Numbered from the stretch's first letter, positions 1 to 8,844 are shown. The stretch is 64,000 nt of DNA from Shewanella subflava (GCF_025971955.1 NZ_JAPDMX010000016.1:1-64000), one strand, 5' to 3'. Numbers and translations: made by a program. The notes: a model not told the origin generated them from the letters alone.

Positions 1-36
1 AGGCAAGTGAAACGAAAAATCAGTAAATATCCACAC

Positions 37-69
37 AAAAAATAACGCCAGTCAGCTTATCTGACTGGC
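37..69 (-). terminator. Rho-independent terminator of hemN
   Basis: A perfect 9-bp stem (47-55 with 61-69) has a 5-nt loop. On the minus strand it is followed by a T-rich tail, seen as the A-run at 37-42 on the plus strand. It lies 36 nt past the hemN stop, as expected for the end of that transcript. Confidence 0.8.
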
Positions 70-105
70 ATTACAGCATAAGCTGGCTTTTTTATTGCGT
101 GTTGA

Positions 106-1482
106 TTAAATCACGCGCGAGAATTGTTGTTGACGTGCTTTTTGACGATAGTACACATCGAAGCACATACAAATGTTGCGAATTAACAAATGGCCAGTTG
201 GGCTGACGGTTAAGCGGCGATCTGTTATATCGACTAGTTTATCGTCTAAGAAAGTTTGCAGTAGCTTTAAGTCTTCAGCAAAATAATCTTCAAATACAAT
301 ATCAAACTGCTGTTCAATCTTGGCCATATCAAGATCGAAATGACAGATGATTTGTTTGATCACCACGCGACGAATTTCATCATCACGATTTAAGCTGCAA
401 CCTTTCCATAAAGCATGACCTTGTTGATCGATGGCTTCATAGTAAGGGCGAATATCTTTTTGGTTTTGAGCATAACAATCGCCAATTTGGCTGATTGAAG
501 AGACGCCTAATCCGAGTAAGTCACACTCTTCTTGAGTGGTGTAGCCCTGGAAATTGCGGTGTAATTTACCTGCATTTTGTAGTTTGGCGAGTTCATCATC
601 AGGTTTAGCAAAATGATCCATACCAATAAATTGATAGCCAGCACGGGTTAATGATTCAATCGTTTGGTGCAACATATCCAGCTTCTGCTGTGGTGATGGC
701 ATGTCCGCATCTTTAATTTTACGCTGCGCAGCAAAACGGGATGGTAAGTGCGCATAGTTAAACACGGATAAACGGTCTGGAGACAACTCTATAATCCGAG
801 CGATAGTTTGGGCAAACGTTTCTGGGGTTTGCAAAGGTAAGCCATAAATTAAGTCTACGTTAGTCGACACAAATCCCAGTGCTTTTGCTCTGGCGATAAA
901 GTCGAAAATAAACTGCTCGTCCTGTTCACGGTTTACCGCAACTTGAACGTCTTTATTGAAATCCTGTACACCAATAGATACACGATTAAAGCCAGCTTCT
1001 TTAAGGGTATCTAGCATACTGAGTTCAATTTCACGTGGGTCTACTTCAATGGAGTATTCACCTTCTTCAGCAAAGGTAAAGTGTTCTTTAATCAGTGCGG
1101 TTAGATGCAAAATTTGCTCAGGTTTTAAGAAGGTTGGCGTGCCTCCGCCCCAGTGCATTTGGGTCACAGTATAATGTTTGAATAACGGTGCACGCTTAAT
1201 AATTTCAGCCGCTAAATATTCAATATATTGATCTGCTTTATGAGAATGTCGAGTGATGACTTTATTACAACCACAGTAATAACAAAGCTTTGCACAAAAT
1301 GGGATATGCACATATAAAGATAATCGGTCACTTTTGCTGCCTTCGATGGCAGATAACAAATTTTGTTCGGTAAAGCTGTCATCAAATTCTAATGCTGTCG
1401 GATAAGACGTATAACGTGGGCCGCTATAGTTATATTTTTCGATCATTGACTGATCCCAACCAATTTGTGTGGGCTGCTCCAA
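106..1482 (-). CDS. hemN: Oxygen-independent coproporphyrinogen III oxidase HemN
   Basis: Radical SAM enzyme that decarboxylates coproporphyrinogen III to protoporphyrinogen IX without oxygen, in the cytoplasm. The 458-residue length matches HemN. Residues 59-73 read HIPFCAKLCYYCGCN, giving the CxxxCxxC cluster ligands C63, C67 and C70, plus the following C72 that is typical of true HemN rather than HemW. The motif WGGGTPTFL follows. The gene is monocistronic, with a terminator just downstream. A second, more distant HemN-family protein lies at 28754-30091. In a formate-respiring facultative anaerobe this enzyme would supply haem for anaerobic cytochromes, including FdhC. Confidence 0.97.
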   Translation of the reverse strand: MEQPTQIGWDQSMIEKYNYSGPRYTSYPTALEFDDSFTEQNLLSAIEGSKSDRLSLYVHIPFCAKLCYYCGCNKVITRHSHKADQYIEYLAAEIIKRAPLFKHYTVTQMHWGGGTPTFLKPEQILHLTALIKEHFTFAEEGEYSIEVDPREIELSMLDTLKEAGFNRVSIGVQDFNKDVQVAVNREQDEQFIFDFIARAKALGFVSTNVDLIYGLPLQTPETFAQTIARIIELSPDRLSVFNYAHLPSRFAAQRKIKDADMPSPQQKLDMLHQTIESLTRAGYQFIGMDHFAKPDDELAKLQNAGKLHRNFQGYTTQEECDLLGLGVSSISQIGDCYAQNQKDIRPYYEAIDQQGHALWKGCSLNRDDEIRRVVIKQIICHFDLDMAKIEQQFDIVFEDYFAEDLKLLQTFLDDKLVDITDRRLTVSPTGHLLIRNICMCFDVYYRQKARQQQFSRVI

Positions 1483-1610
1483 GACGTGTACTCCGATGGT
1501 AAATTAGCAATAGACGAATTATGCAGGTTAAAGCATCAAATAACCTTGATCTAGGTTGTAAATTTGATATTTGAACGTGACCCGCATTGCAATAATGAGT
1601 TTTCTCGTGT

Positions 1611-2378
1611 TTATTTGCTTGATGCTATTTGGAAGTGCTGTCGACCAAGGTTTCGACCTTTGCCATCGAAGCGTGTTTCATAGAAATCAATTTGACCTGA
1701 TGTGTCTTTTAAAATTATCGTGGTTGAGCGTGTGCCGTATTGAGGGTGCTGAATAAAAATTGATGATAAATGCCGCTCCCATTCTAATTCCACTCCAGTA
1801 TTGGGCAGTAAGCCATCTTCAGGTTGGCTAGTATCGAGCATAAACCTCTGTAATTCTTCCACATTAATAGTGTCAGCTTGGGTGATATATACTTGTAACG
1901 CTTGTTGACCGTTAGCCATCTTTGGCCATACATCATCCATGTCGCCATTACATACGGCATGAAAACCGGCGGTTAATGTTTTGGTTTTGGTGCTATGACT
2001 GTTGAAGCAATGCAGAATATTGTCATGCTCAAAAATGAGATTGAAGGGATTATAATTAGCGTGGTTGGCTTGCAGCCATTGTGAGGTGATCGTTGGTAAG
2101 GCGTGATTTGCTAAAGCCTTGAGCACTAACTCGCCCCTTGAACGGACCCCATCTTGGGTTTCTTGAGTGCGTAAATTGGTTATACCCGCAAATTGCCCCT
2201 TTCGATTGACCCCAAGCCATGTCCCGCCTGCTTGTAAATCTTTGCCCGCGAGAATCTGATTATTGGGTGGCCAAAAGTGTGCTGGCTGAGTCGCTCTATG
2301 ATGAAATTCATCACGGTTGGCGCAAATGATTAAGGGATAGCTAGGATGGCTTTCAATCGCAAAAAATAAAATGCACAT
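1611..2378 (-). CDS. NRDE (TANGO2-like) family protein
   Basis: A 255-residue protein of the NRDE family, related to eukaryotic TANGO2. The N-terminus reads MCILFF, so Cys2 is exposed after Met removal, as in Ntn-hydrolase-like proteins. The family signature N-R-D-E is at residues 21-24. GGTWLGVNRKGQFAGITN further on is also typical. The biochemical role in bacteria is not settled; acyl-lipid or haem handling has been proposed for the eukaryotic relatives. It is transcribed in the same direction as the transporter gene upstream, but a strong hairpin separates them. Confidence 0.9.
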   Translation of the reverse strand: MCILFFAIESHPSYPLIICANRDEFHHRATQPAHFWPPNNQILAGKDLQAGGTWLGVNRKGQFAGITNLRTQETQDGVRSRGELVLKALANHALPTITSQWLQANHANYNPFNLIFEHDNILHCFNSHSTKTKTLTAGFHAVCNGDMDDVWPKMANGQQALQVYITQADTINVEELQRFMLDTSQPEDGLLPNTGVELEWERHLSSIFIQHPQYGTRSTTIILKDTSGQIDFYETRFDGKGRNLGRQHFQIASSK

Positions 2379-2403
2379 GACCGAGTCCTCTCATTCTGTT
2401 AAA

Positions 2404-2443
2404 CCTAGGGCGTGTTTATCAACAAAGATAAACATGCCCTAGG
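2404..2443 (-). terminator. Long hairpin downstream of the transporter gene
   Basis: A 17-bp stem (2404-2420 with 2427-2443) contains one G-T wobble and a 6-nt loop. It lies 15 nt after the stop of the membrane protein gene read on the minus strand. The T-tract after it is short, so it may be a weak terminator or a 3'-end stabiliser between that gene and the NRDE gene. Confidence 0.6.
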
Positions 2444-2458
2444 GTAGTGGCTTAATCA

Positions 2459-4024
2459 TTAATGATGGTGGTGCGAATGTCCATGGCTTTGTTTGTGATC
2501 GTGCTGATGTTCTGATTTGAGATTAGTTACCATTGTGCTTAAAAACTTTCGAGGTCCCAAACGCAGTAAACTGGCACCAAACAGTAAACTAATTAGCACT
2601 AATCCTAGAATATTTATTGATTGGGGCAACACCAAAACATAATCAGATGTCAGTGGGATTAAGTCGGCAACGATAAAGGCACTGACTAGCACTCCGCCCA
2701 GCATTAGCCCTTGCTTCCATGTCATTAACTTTAACTGGGCAATATTAATCACCGGCGCGGCTAATAAACTAAAGGCTACAGCTACTTGGTTCCAGCCACT
2801 GTAAAATAGGGCTAAGGCTAAAATTGCCGCACCCAAATTACAAAACCGCATCGGAATAAACACCAGCAACAGGATTAATACCTGTAATGCAGGGTTTTCT
2901 AAGGGCACTGAAGGATGACCAATTAAGTTTGCCAAAACCAAGCTTAAGATAATCCAGGGGGCGCTACGATCAACTAAATGGGCAAAACCAAAGCGCCATG
3001 CAGACTCTGGTAATTGCAAATGAGGGTCTGTTAATGAAATCTTATTCCATGTCAGCAAGCCTGCAATCACCGCTAAGCCGATAATTTGGTACAGGGCAAA
3101 CCACGGGCCTAATAAGGCTAAAGTAATGATTAATGCTTCAGGGCCCGCAAGGCGCTGTAACCATCTTAAGGCTAAATTTTTATGTTGCGGCTGTAAGCCT
3201 AATTTGAATCTTAGCGTAGCGAATAAATAACTTAATAATAATACAGGTGAAATCGTTAGCAGCCAGCTGACAAACTGTTCGACCCCATGGGCATGATCAT
3301 GATGTTCATGGGCCTGACTGCCCGTGTCCATCAATAGCAAAATGGCCAACAGGCCTAAACCTAATAAGCTGCCTATACCCGCTTGATATTGATACTTACC
3401 CTGTTTATCTGTTGTGTGCTCGCCATGGGGCTGATGTAATACCACATGCAAAATTGAGCCAGTGACAAATGCTTGTAAATAGACGGTATTTTCAATGCTC
3501 AGTTGATGCAACAGTTGCTCGCTGGCAAAGTATCCAACTGCAGTTAAGGCCATCATGGCGACTAATACAACACTTGTCCATCGTGCGCCCACTTGCGGCT
3601 TGAGTAACCACCAAATGGCTAAACCGACGGGCAAACGATGCAAAATAACCCCTAATGCCAGTAGTGAAGAGTTACCTTGCTGTTGTGATAACACCATTGC
3701 GCCACCATCAGTGATGGTATGTAGCAGTAAACCGACAATGCCTAAACTAATGGTAATGTTGTGGGTGATTTCGGAATAACGATGAAAGATACGCTCGCTT
3801 GCCGTTGGCCCCCAAAGACCTAATATGACAAACAGCAGAGTCACAAAGCCACCGTGTTCAAGTAGCTCTGGTAAAATATGGATAAGCACTAGCCCGCCTA
3901 ACGAGACGAATATAAAACCATCTAATCCTTTTTGTAGCCCGCTACCCGAAGAGAAGTAACGGTAAAATACAGGACCAAATAATAAGGCAATACAGCTAGC
4001 GGCTAAATAGAGCATGGATTCCAA
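2459..4024 (-). CDS. Large His-tailed membrane protein, putative ZIP-like metal transporter/permease
   Basis: A 521-residue, strongly hydrophobic protein with roughly 12-14 membrane segments. The first ~200 residues resemble a ZIP-type transporter: the segment HTITDGGAMVL and the segment around LGVILHRLPVGLAIWWL carry polar and His residues like the ZIP metal site. A His-rich loop near residues 238-248 (HEHHDHAHG) follows. The second half contains NLGAAILALALF and AFSLLAAPVIN, which recall ArsP/YraQ-type (DUF318) permeases. The C-terminus ends in a His-rich tail (HQHDHKQSHGHSHHHH). The His tracts suggest zinc, nickel or cobalt binding. Standard ZIP proteins are about 260 residues, so this looks like a two-domain protein. 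Substrate and direction are inferred. Confidence 0.7.
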   Translation of the reverse strand: MESMLYLAASCIALLFGPVFYRYFSSGSGLQKGLDGFIFVSLGGLVLIHILPELLEHGGFVTLLFVILGLWGPTASERIFHRYSEITHNITISLGIVGLLLHTITDGGAMVLSQQQGNSSLLALGVILHRLPVGLAIWWLLKPQVGARWTSVVLVAMMALTAVGYFASEQLLHQLSIENTVYLQAFVTGSILHVVLHQPHGEHTTDKQGKYQYQAGIGSLLGLGLLAILLLMDTGSQAHEHHDHAHGVEQFVSWLLTISPVLLLSYLFATLRFKLGLQPQHKNLALRWLQRLAGPEALIITLALLGPWFALYQIIGLAVIAGLLTWNKISLTDPHLQLPESAWRFGFAHLVDRSAPWIILSLVLANLIGHPSVPLENPALQVLILLLVFIPMRFCNLGAAILALALFYSGWNQVAVAFSLLAAPVINIAQLKLMTWKQGLMLGGVLVSAFIVADLIPLTSDYVLVLPQSINILGLVLISLLFGASLLRLGPRKFLSTMVTNLKSEHQHDHKQSHGHSHHHH

Positions 4025-4276
4025 GCATCAATCGACAAAAAACGCTGCAGTATAGCATTTTTGTATCTCCTTGTAGCTAGCGTGCAAACATAAGATGTGT
4101 AAATTTGGCTGGCTTTTATTACCCAAAGGGTCAAATAAGTCTTATCTGTGCATAATCAGGTGAGAAAAACTAATTCATCTTGTAAGAAATAATACTGTAT
4201 CGCCTATCCACCATAACACCCAGATTAGGTATACAATATGAGCTATTGTTATTGCTAAATAGATAGATTGTAATTT

Positions 4277-4873
4277 ATGGATATTTTTTCTGCTGCTGTG
4301 ATGTTGTTTTTAATTATGGACCCATTGGGAAACTTACCCATTTTTGCGTCTATTTTACGTCATATTGATCCTAAAAAACGTCGCCGTGTGCTTATTCGTG
4401 AGTTACTGTTCGCCTTAGGCATCATGTTGCTGTTTTTATATGCCGGCGAAGCGATACTGAACTTTTTAAATTTACGGTCTGAATCTGTCAGTATCGCGGG
4501 TGGGATTATTCTATTTCTTATCGCGATAAAAATGATTTTTCCTCAGCCAGGCGGTGTCGTCGGACTTGCTGCAGGAGAAGAGCCGTTTATCGTGCCAATG
4601 GCTATTCCGTTAATGGCTGGCCCTTCCATTTTAGCGGCGTTGATTTTATTGGCGCATACCGATAGTAGTCGCATGACGGATTGGACGATTGCGCTGGTAT
4701 CGGCTTGGGGATTGAGCGCCATAATTTTAATGTTTTATAAAGTATTCACCCGTTTATTAGGTGAAAAAGGCTTAACCGCAGTAGAGCGTTTAATGGGCAT
4801 GGTGTTGGTGATGATATCCGTACAAATGTTTTTAGATGGTATTGCAAACTATATGAATACAGTGGCGCAATAA
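4277..4873 (+). CDS. yhgN: MarC/YhgN family integral membrane protein
   Basis: A 198-residue protein, the length of E. coli YhgN (UPF0056/MarC family), with about six membrane helices. The N-terminal MDPLGNLPIF and the AGPSILAALILL segment are family hallmarks. The function of MarC proteins is unknown; early links to multiple antibiotic resistance were not supported. It is transcribed divergently from the transporter at 2459-4024. Its transcript ends in a hairpin that overlaps the 3' end of the convergent ubiC gene. Confidence 0.93.
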   Translation: MDIFSAAVMLFLIMDPLGNLPIFASILRHIDPKKRRRVLIRELLFALGIMLLFLYAGEAILNFLNLRSESVSIAGGIILFLIAIKMIFPQPGGVVGLAAGEEPFIVPMAIPLMAGPSILAALILLAHTDSSRMTDWTIALVSAWGLSAIILMFYKVFTRLLGEKGLTAVERLMGMVLVMISVQMFLDGIANYMNTVAQ

Positions 4874-4993
4874 GTACAGCAGAACCATTTCTTAAGTTTG
4901 AATGACCGCGCCATTGAAGATGATATTTCACCCCCTTGATAAGCTAAAATTATCCGGTGTTAAATAGTCATGTTATGTCGTTTTATTCCTATC

Positions 4994-5019
4994 AATACCG
5001 CCTTAATCAAGGCGGTATT
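4994..5019 (+). terminator. Terminator of yhgN overlapping the ubiC stop codon
   Basis: An 11-bp perfect stem (4994-5004 with 5009-5019) with loop AATC is followed on the plus strand by a T-rich stretch. The convergent ubiC stop codon (5003-5005) falls at the stem/loop junction, so ubiC's last codons are part of the hairpin. Confidence 0.75.
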
Positions 5020-5581
5020 CTTTTATGGTTTCTGCAGCAATGGGTAAAAATATTTCGCTCACAATCAGTTCGGCTCGTCCTACGTGAAAATAACGGCGAC
5101 GTCCCCAAAGCGTGTCGTTGACGGGTTGGGATAAGCTGGTGGCAAGTTGCGCTAAGCGGCCACAGGTTTCAAAGGCTGCAACTTCAATTTTGCCCGGGAC
5201 AATATCTGTACTGGTAAATAGCAATTCGCCTAACGGTCTGTTACCCAAATGAATAAAGTCGTGATGAGTATTATTTAGTAATGCCTGTGGAATTAATGTT
5301 CTCGCAAAAACCCAAGGAGTACCATCTAAATTGAGTAGGACTTCTCGAACCCAAACAGGCTCGGTTTGCGAAGGGAGTTCACCGACCAATGGCGATAATA
5401 AGTGTTCTCCTAAAACCGTGACACTGAAGTTTGTACAATGTTTTTTTAACTTCTCGGTCAAACTGCCGTTAGCTAATAACCAGCCTTTTAGCTGAGTATG
5501 GGGGAGTGTGGCGGCTTTTTCAGGTGAAAACCATTGAATTGATTCACCGTAAGGAAAGCTATTACTGGTCACATTCATCAA
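5003..5581 (-). CDS. ubiC: Chorismate--pyruvate lyase UbiC
   Basis: Converts chorismate to 4-hydroxybenzoate and pyruvate, the first committed step of ubiquinone synthesis, in the cytoplasm. The 192-residue protein carries the family motifs [22 protein letters not shown] and [11 protein letters not shown]; the last two form the product-binding region with its conserved Arg and Leu. The start is either of two adjacent Met codons. No ubiA follows, so the usual ubiCA pairing of enterobacteria is absent here. It is divergent from the FliL-like gene. Confidence 0.95.
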   Translation of the reverse strand: MMNVTSNSFPYGESIQWFSPEKAATLPHTQLKGWLLANGSLTEKLKKHCTNFSVTVLGEHLLSPLVGELPSQTEPVWVREVLLNLDGTPWVFARTLIPQALLNNTHHDFIHLGNRPLGELLFTSTDIVPGKIEVAAFETCGRLAQLATSLSQPVNDTLWGRRRYFHVGRAELIVSEIFLPIAAETIKEYRLD

Positions 5582-5688
5582 AAACTCGTTACAATATACC
5601 TAGACCGAATCAGTTTACCACGCTAGACAAGGTTAAATACATAAAACCGATTATCAGCTTAACAATGAATTCAGGAGAGCATCACACT

Positions 5689-6087
5689 ATGAGAAAATTT
5701 GCTTCAGCATGCCTTTTACTGCTGTTCGTGACATTTAATGCCCAAAGTGCTGATGAGGTAGCGGGAGATTATGCCTATTACGGCTTTGAGCCTGAAATTG
5801 TCACTAACTATATTTCAAATCGTAAAAAGTTAGGTTTTGTTAGAATTAGTGTGGAGCTGATGGTGAAAGATCCAAATGATCTGGTGAGTATTGAACGCCA
5901 TGATCCTTTATTACGTGCCGCGATTGTCGAGATCTTAGGTAACCAAGCCGAAGATAAAATTAAATCATTATCAGGGCGTGAAGAGGTGCGCCGTGAGTGC
6001 TACGAAATGGTTAACCGTCTTTTAGAAAAAGAGACAGGTCGAGCACTGGTCGTGAACTTACTGTTTACAAAATATCTGTACGATTAA
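5689..6087 (+). CDS. Small secreted FliL-like protein
   Basis: The open frame extends upstream, but the ATG at 5689 is preceded by AGGAG at 7-8 nt and starts a clean signal peptide (residues 1 to about 20, ending near AQSA), giving 132 residues. The mature part reads YYGFEPEIVTNY, then DPLLRAAIVEILGNQ and later REEVRRECYEMVNRLL, which matches the FliL periplasmic fold (flagellar basal-body-associated family). It has a cleavable leader instead of the usual FliL membrane anchor and no flagellar neighbours. It overlaps rlmF by one base (TAATG) and may be co-transcribed with it. Confidence 0.8.
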   Translation: MRKFASACLLLLFVTFNAQSADEVAGDYAYYGFEPEIVTNYISNRKKLGFVRISVELMVKDPNDLVSIERHDPLLRAAIVEILGNQAEDKIKSLSGREEVRRECYEMVNRLLEKETGRALVVNLLFTKYLYD

Positions 6088-7109
6088 TGCCTGCAAAATC
6101 GGCTAAACAGGGCAAAAAAAGCCCTGCTCAATCTATGGCAAATAAAGCCCGTGTTATCAAGTCGCTTCATCCACGTAATGTGCATAATCATGGCTATGAT
6201 TTTGATGAGTTAATACGTGTATTACCCAAATTGTCCCAATTTGTCCGTCCAAATCCTTATGGAAATATGTCGATTGATTTCGCTTGTTCCGAGGCGGTTA
6301 AAACCCTCAATGCGGCGCTGCTGAAACGGGATTATCAAATTGAAGGCTGGGATATTCCCCAAGGATTTTTGTGCCCACCTATTCCAGGTAGAGTGGATTA
6401 TCTGCATTACATTGCCGATCTGTTAGCGGTGAAAGGCAAAGTACCTAAAGGTGCGCGAATTCAAGCATTAGACATAGGTACGGGTGCCAATGGCATTTAT
6501 CCATTGCTGGGCATTCAATGCTATGGGTGGCAATTTATCGCGTCAGATATTGACCCGCAATCCATTGCTAACGTAGCGAAAATTTGTTCCAGTAATCCTC
6601 AAGTTGCAGCAAAGCTTAAATTAGTTCATCAAGTTGATCCCAAGGCAATATTTACGGGCGTGATTGGTCAAAATGAACGAGTGGATGTCACTATGTGTAA
6701 CCCACCATTTCATCAGTCTTTAGCAGATGCTATGGCAGGAAATAAAAGAAAACAAACCAATTTAGCGCTTAATCGAGCTAAAAAACACGCACAGTCTCAG
6801 CATGCTAGCGTTAATTCGGCACTCAACTTTGGCGGCCAAAAAGCAGAATTATGGTGTGAAGGTGGTGAAAGGCAGTTCTTAGCTAATATGATTCATGAGA
6901 GCCGTTTGTTTAAGCATCAGGTACTTTGGTTTACATCCTTGGTATCCAAATCTGAAAATCTTAAACCTTGTTATAAGTTGTTAGCCAATTGCGGTGCCGA
7001 GACAGTTAACACGATTGAGATGCAGCAAGGTAGTAAGCAAACACGTATTTTAGTGTGGAGTTTTTTAAGCCCCACACTCAGAGAACAATGGGCTAAATGT
7101 CGACCTTAA
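6087..7109 (+). CDS. rlmF: 23S rRNA (adenine(1618)-N6)-methyltransferase RlmF
   Basis: SAM-dependent methyltransferase that modifies A1618 of 23S rRNA. The 340-residue protein has a basic N-terminus, the SAM-binding motif DIGTGANGIYPLLG starting near residue 129, and the catalytic NPPFH motif at residues 206-210 (NPPF/Y is typical of N6-adenine methyltransferases). The start codon overlaps the stop of the FliL-like gene. It converges on fdhD with a 37-nt gap. Confidence 0.95.
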   Translation: MPAKSAKQGKKSPAQSMANKARVIKSLHPRNVHNHGYDFDELIRVLPKLSQFVRPNPYGNMSIDFACSEAVKTLNAALLKRDYQIEGWDIPQGFLCPPIPGRVDYLHYIADLLAVKGKVPKGARIQALDIGTGANGIYPLLGIQCYGWQFIASDIDPQSIANVAKICSSNPQVAAKLKLVHQVDPKAIFTGVIGQNERVDVTMCNPPFHQSLADAMAGNKRKQTNLALNRAKKHAQSQHASVNSALNFGGQKAELWCEGGERQFLANMIHESRLFKHQVLWFTSLVSKSENLKPCYKLLANCGAETVNTIEMQQGSKQTRILVWSFLSPTLREQWAKCRP

Positions 7110-7146
7110 TCTCCCGTTTTTAGGCAATTCATTCTCGGTAATACCA

Positions 7147-8001
7147 TTATTTTTGTTTGGCATCATAGGTGATATTTTCAACGCCATTGTAAACCAAAAA
7201 GTGACGGCCTTTGGCGCGGGCGATAAGGGTAATACCTAACTGTTGGGCTAATTCTAAGCCCATTTGGGTAACCCCACTGCGAGATAAAAGTACCGGAATT
7301 CCCATTTTGGCCACCTTGATAATCATTTCAGAGGTGAGTCGTCCTGTAGTATAAAAGATTTTATCGCCACCGGTTTGTTGCTCCATCCACATGTCACCAG
7401 CCAAAGTATCCACTGCATTATGGCGACCAACATCTTCGACAAATGCCTGAATTTGATCATCGACACAAATACCACAGCCATGCACAGCTCCAGCATTTTT
7501 GTAAGTGTCGTTATAGGCACTGATGTTTTTTAATAAGCTATAAATAACCGATTGTTTTAACTGCGGTGTGGGTAAGTGAATATCATCTAATCCCTGTAAA
7601 AAGCTGCCATAAACAGTGCCTTGCCCACAACCCGAGGTCACCGTTTTTTCGGACAGTTTATCGGCTAAGTCATTGATATTTTCTTTGGTAATGACCGCCG
7701 CAGAATTAACCTCCCAATCAACAATGACCGATTCAAGTAAATGAATGTCGCTGATAAATCCCTGATTTTTTAAATAACCTAAAGTCAGTGACTCAGGTTT
7801 TGCCCCTAATGTCATTAGCGTCACAATGGGTTGCCAGTTTAAGTAGACCGTAAGCGGGCGCTCACAGGCAACAAATTTATCTAATGCTTCTCCCTCCTCG
7901 TTATAGGCTACTACCGGCAAGGTAAGCGGCACTTCCGTTTGGGTTTTAACAAATTTTACCGTCGGTTTTTGAGTTGATGAGCGGTCTGTCGATTCAGTCA
8001 T
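7147..8001 (-). CDS. fdhD: Formate dehydrogenase accessory sulfurtransferase FdhD
   Basis: FdhD passes sulfur from a cysteine desulfurase to the bis-MGD cofactor before insertion into formate dehydrogenase. The 284-residue protein has the family segment FVEDVGRHNAVDTLAGD (187-203) and FYTTGRLTSEM. The E. coli protein has a reactive CXXC loop; here the matching loop reads VTSGCGQGTV, keeping one Cys (C125) only. A separate CGIC sits at 176-179 in GAVHGCGIC, where other FdhDs usually read HAA. It is divergent from the fdh accessory operon across a 357-nt shared promoter region, which supports its assignment. Confidence 0.94.
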   Translation of the reverse strand: MTESTDRSSTQKPTVKFVKTQTEVPLTLPVVAYNEEGEALDKFVACERPLTVYLNWQPIVTLMTLGAKPESLTLGYLKNQGFISDIHLLESVIVDWEVNSAAVITKENINDLADKLSEKTVTSGCGQGTVYGSFLQGLDDIHLPTPQLKQSVIYSLLKNISAYNDTYKNAGAVHGCGICVDDQIQAFVEDVGRHNAVDTLAGDMWMEQQTGGDKIFYTTGRLTSEMIIKVAKMGIPVLLSRSGVTQMGLELAQQLGITLIARAKGRHFLVYNGVENITYDAKQK

Positions 8002-8358
8002 AAGTAAGATTTACCTTTGGGATTTTGGGCTGACATTAGGACGATACAATGATAATGGCACGCCAAACACGAACAGTTTTAAGCTCAAGAATATCAATTT
8101 TTACCTCAGCGACATGTAGATGTTTGGTATTGCGTGATCTAGCGCATGTTTTGTTTATCGTTGCTATTCAAACGTGTACTTATGTCCTACTGTTAAATGA
8201 GCTTTGGACAAATTGTCCCTATGTGTTGAGGCTTTTGCGATCCACCTCAAATTTATCCCTATAAAACATGTTGGCATTATTATTGCTCATCTAGGGTAAC
8301 TGTAGGGTATTTACAACTCGATACGCATGTTACATCACGTGTTGAGTGGTTAAGTGAA
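8002..8358. promoter_or_regulatory. Divergent promoter region, fdhD / fdh accessory operon
   Basis: A 357-nt gap with no convincing gene; the 71-codon frame at 8049-8264 has no ribosome site or recognisable product. It must hold promoters for both directions. Visible elements are a perfect dyad GGACAA-A-TTGTCC at 8216-8228 and a direct repeat TAGGGTA at 8292-8298 and 8303-8309, spaced 11 bp, about one helical turn. No good CRP or FNR palindrome was found. Confidence 0.6.
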
Positions 8359-8844
8359 ATGAAGGTGAAGTACCGCATGCAACATACCGAAAGCGTTTGG
8401 CCAATGTACGTCTCGTTAAAGCAAGTGACAAAACAGGTAGGCCGCTGGACAACTACAACGTGGGAAATGGACCAAATGGTTCCCGCTACCGAGCCTATGC
8501 CAGAAGGGGCAAGGTTAATTTTATTAGAGCTGCATCGTGATCAACGTGGCAGCTACCGTATCAACCTCGATATGGATAATGCCATGCTGTATATCGTGTG
8601 TGATGAATTATCCGATGGTACTTGGGTGCCCGCGATGATTTCAGCAGATCAGAATGTGGGTGCAGGTTGTTTAGAGTCTGATACGCCAGTGTTTAACGTG
8701 TTAATGCCCAAAGCGATTGCTTGCTGGATTGAAGCTTTCATAACACGTCATGGTGAGGTTGAGATCAGTGCTCACCGTCGTAAGCATGTTAATCGTCGCA
8801 CCAATGATGGCCCGAGTGCGAATCGCTCAGGAAAAATGCAATGA
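8359..8844 (+). CDS. DUF3305 family protein, fdh accessory
   Basis: A 161-residue soluble protein of the DUF3305 family, which is found next to formate dehydrogenases in Shewanella and other proteobacteria. Visible features are a WPMYVSLKQVTKQVGRW N-terminal segment and a Lys/Arg-rich tail (HRRKHVNRRTNDG). The start could instead be the ATG at 8377 (MQHTES), which has a slightly better upstream purine stretch. It overlaps DUF3306 by 4 nt, indicating translational coupling. Function unknown; context implies maturation or assembly of FdhABC. Confidence 0.87.
   Translation: MKVKYRMQHTESVWPMYVSLKQVTKQVGRWTTTTWEMDQMVPATEPMPEGARLILLELHRDQRGSYRINLDMDNAMLYIVCDELSDGTWVPAMISADQNVGAGCLESDTPVFNVLMPKAIACWIEAFITRHGEVEISAHRRKHVNRRTNDGPSANRSGKMQ

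Noticed and set aside
1545..1575. TTGAT-containing stretch upstream of hemN as an FNR/EtrA site
   Set aside because: The right half does not match ATCAA at the proper 4-nt spacing in any register.
1571..1756. 61-codon plus-strand frame before the NRDE gene
   Set aside because: Mostly antisense to the end of the NRDE gene; no supporting signal.
8049..8264. 71-codon open frame in the fdhD/fdh intergenic region
   Set aside because: No ribosome site, no recognisable family, and it lies across the divergent promoter.
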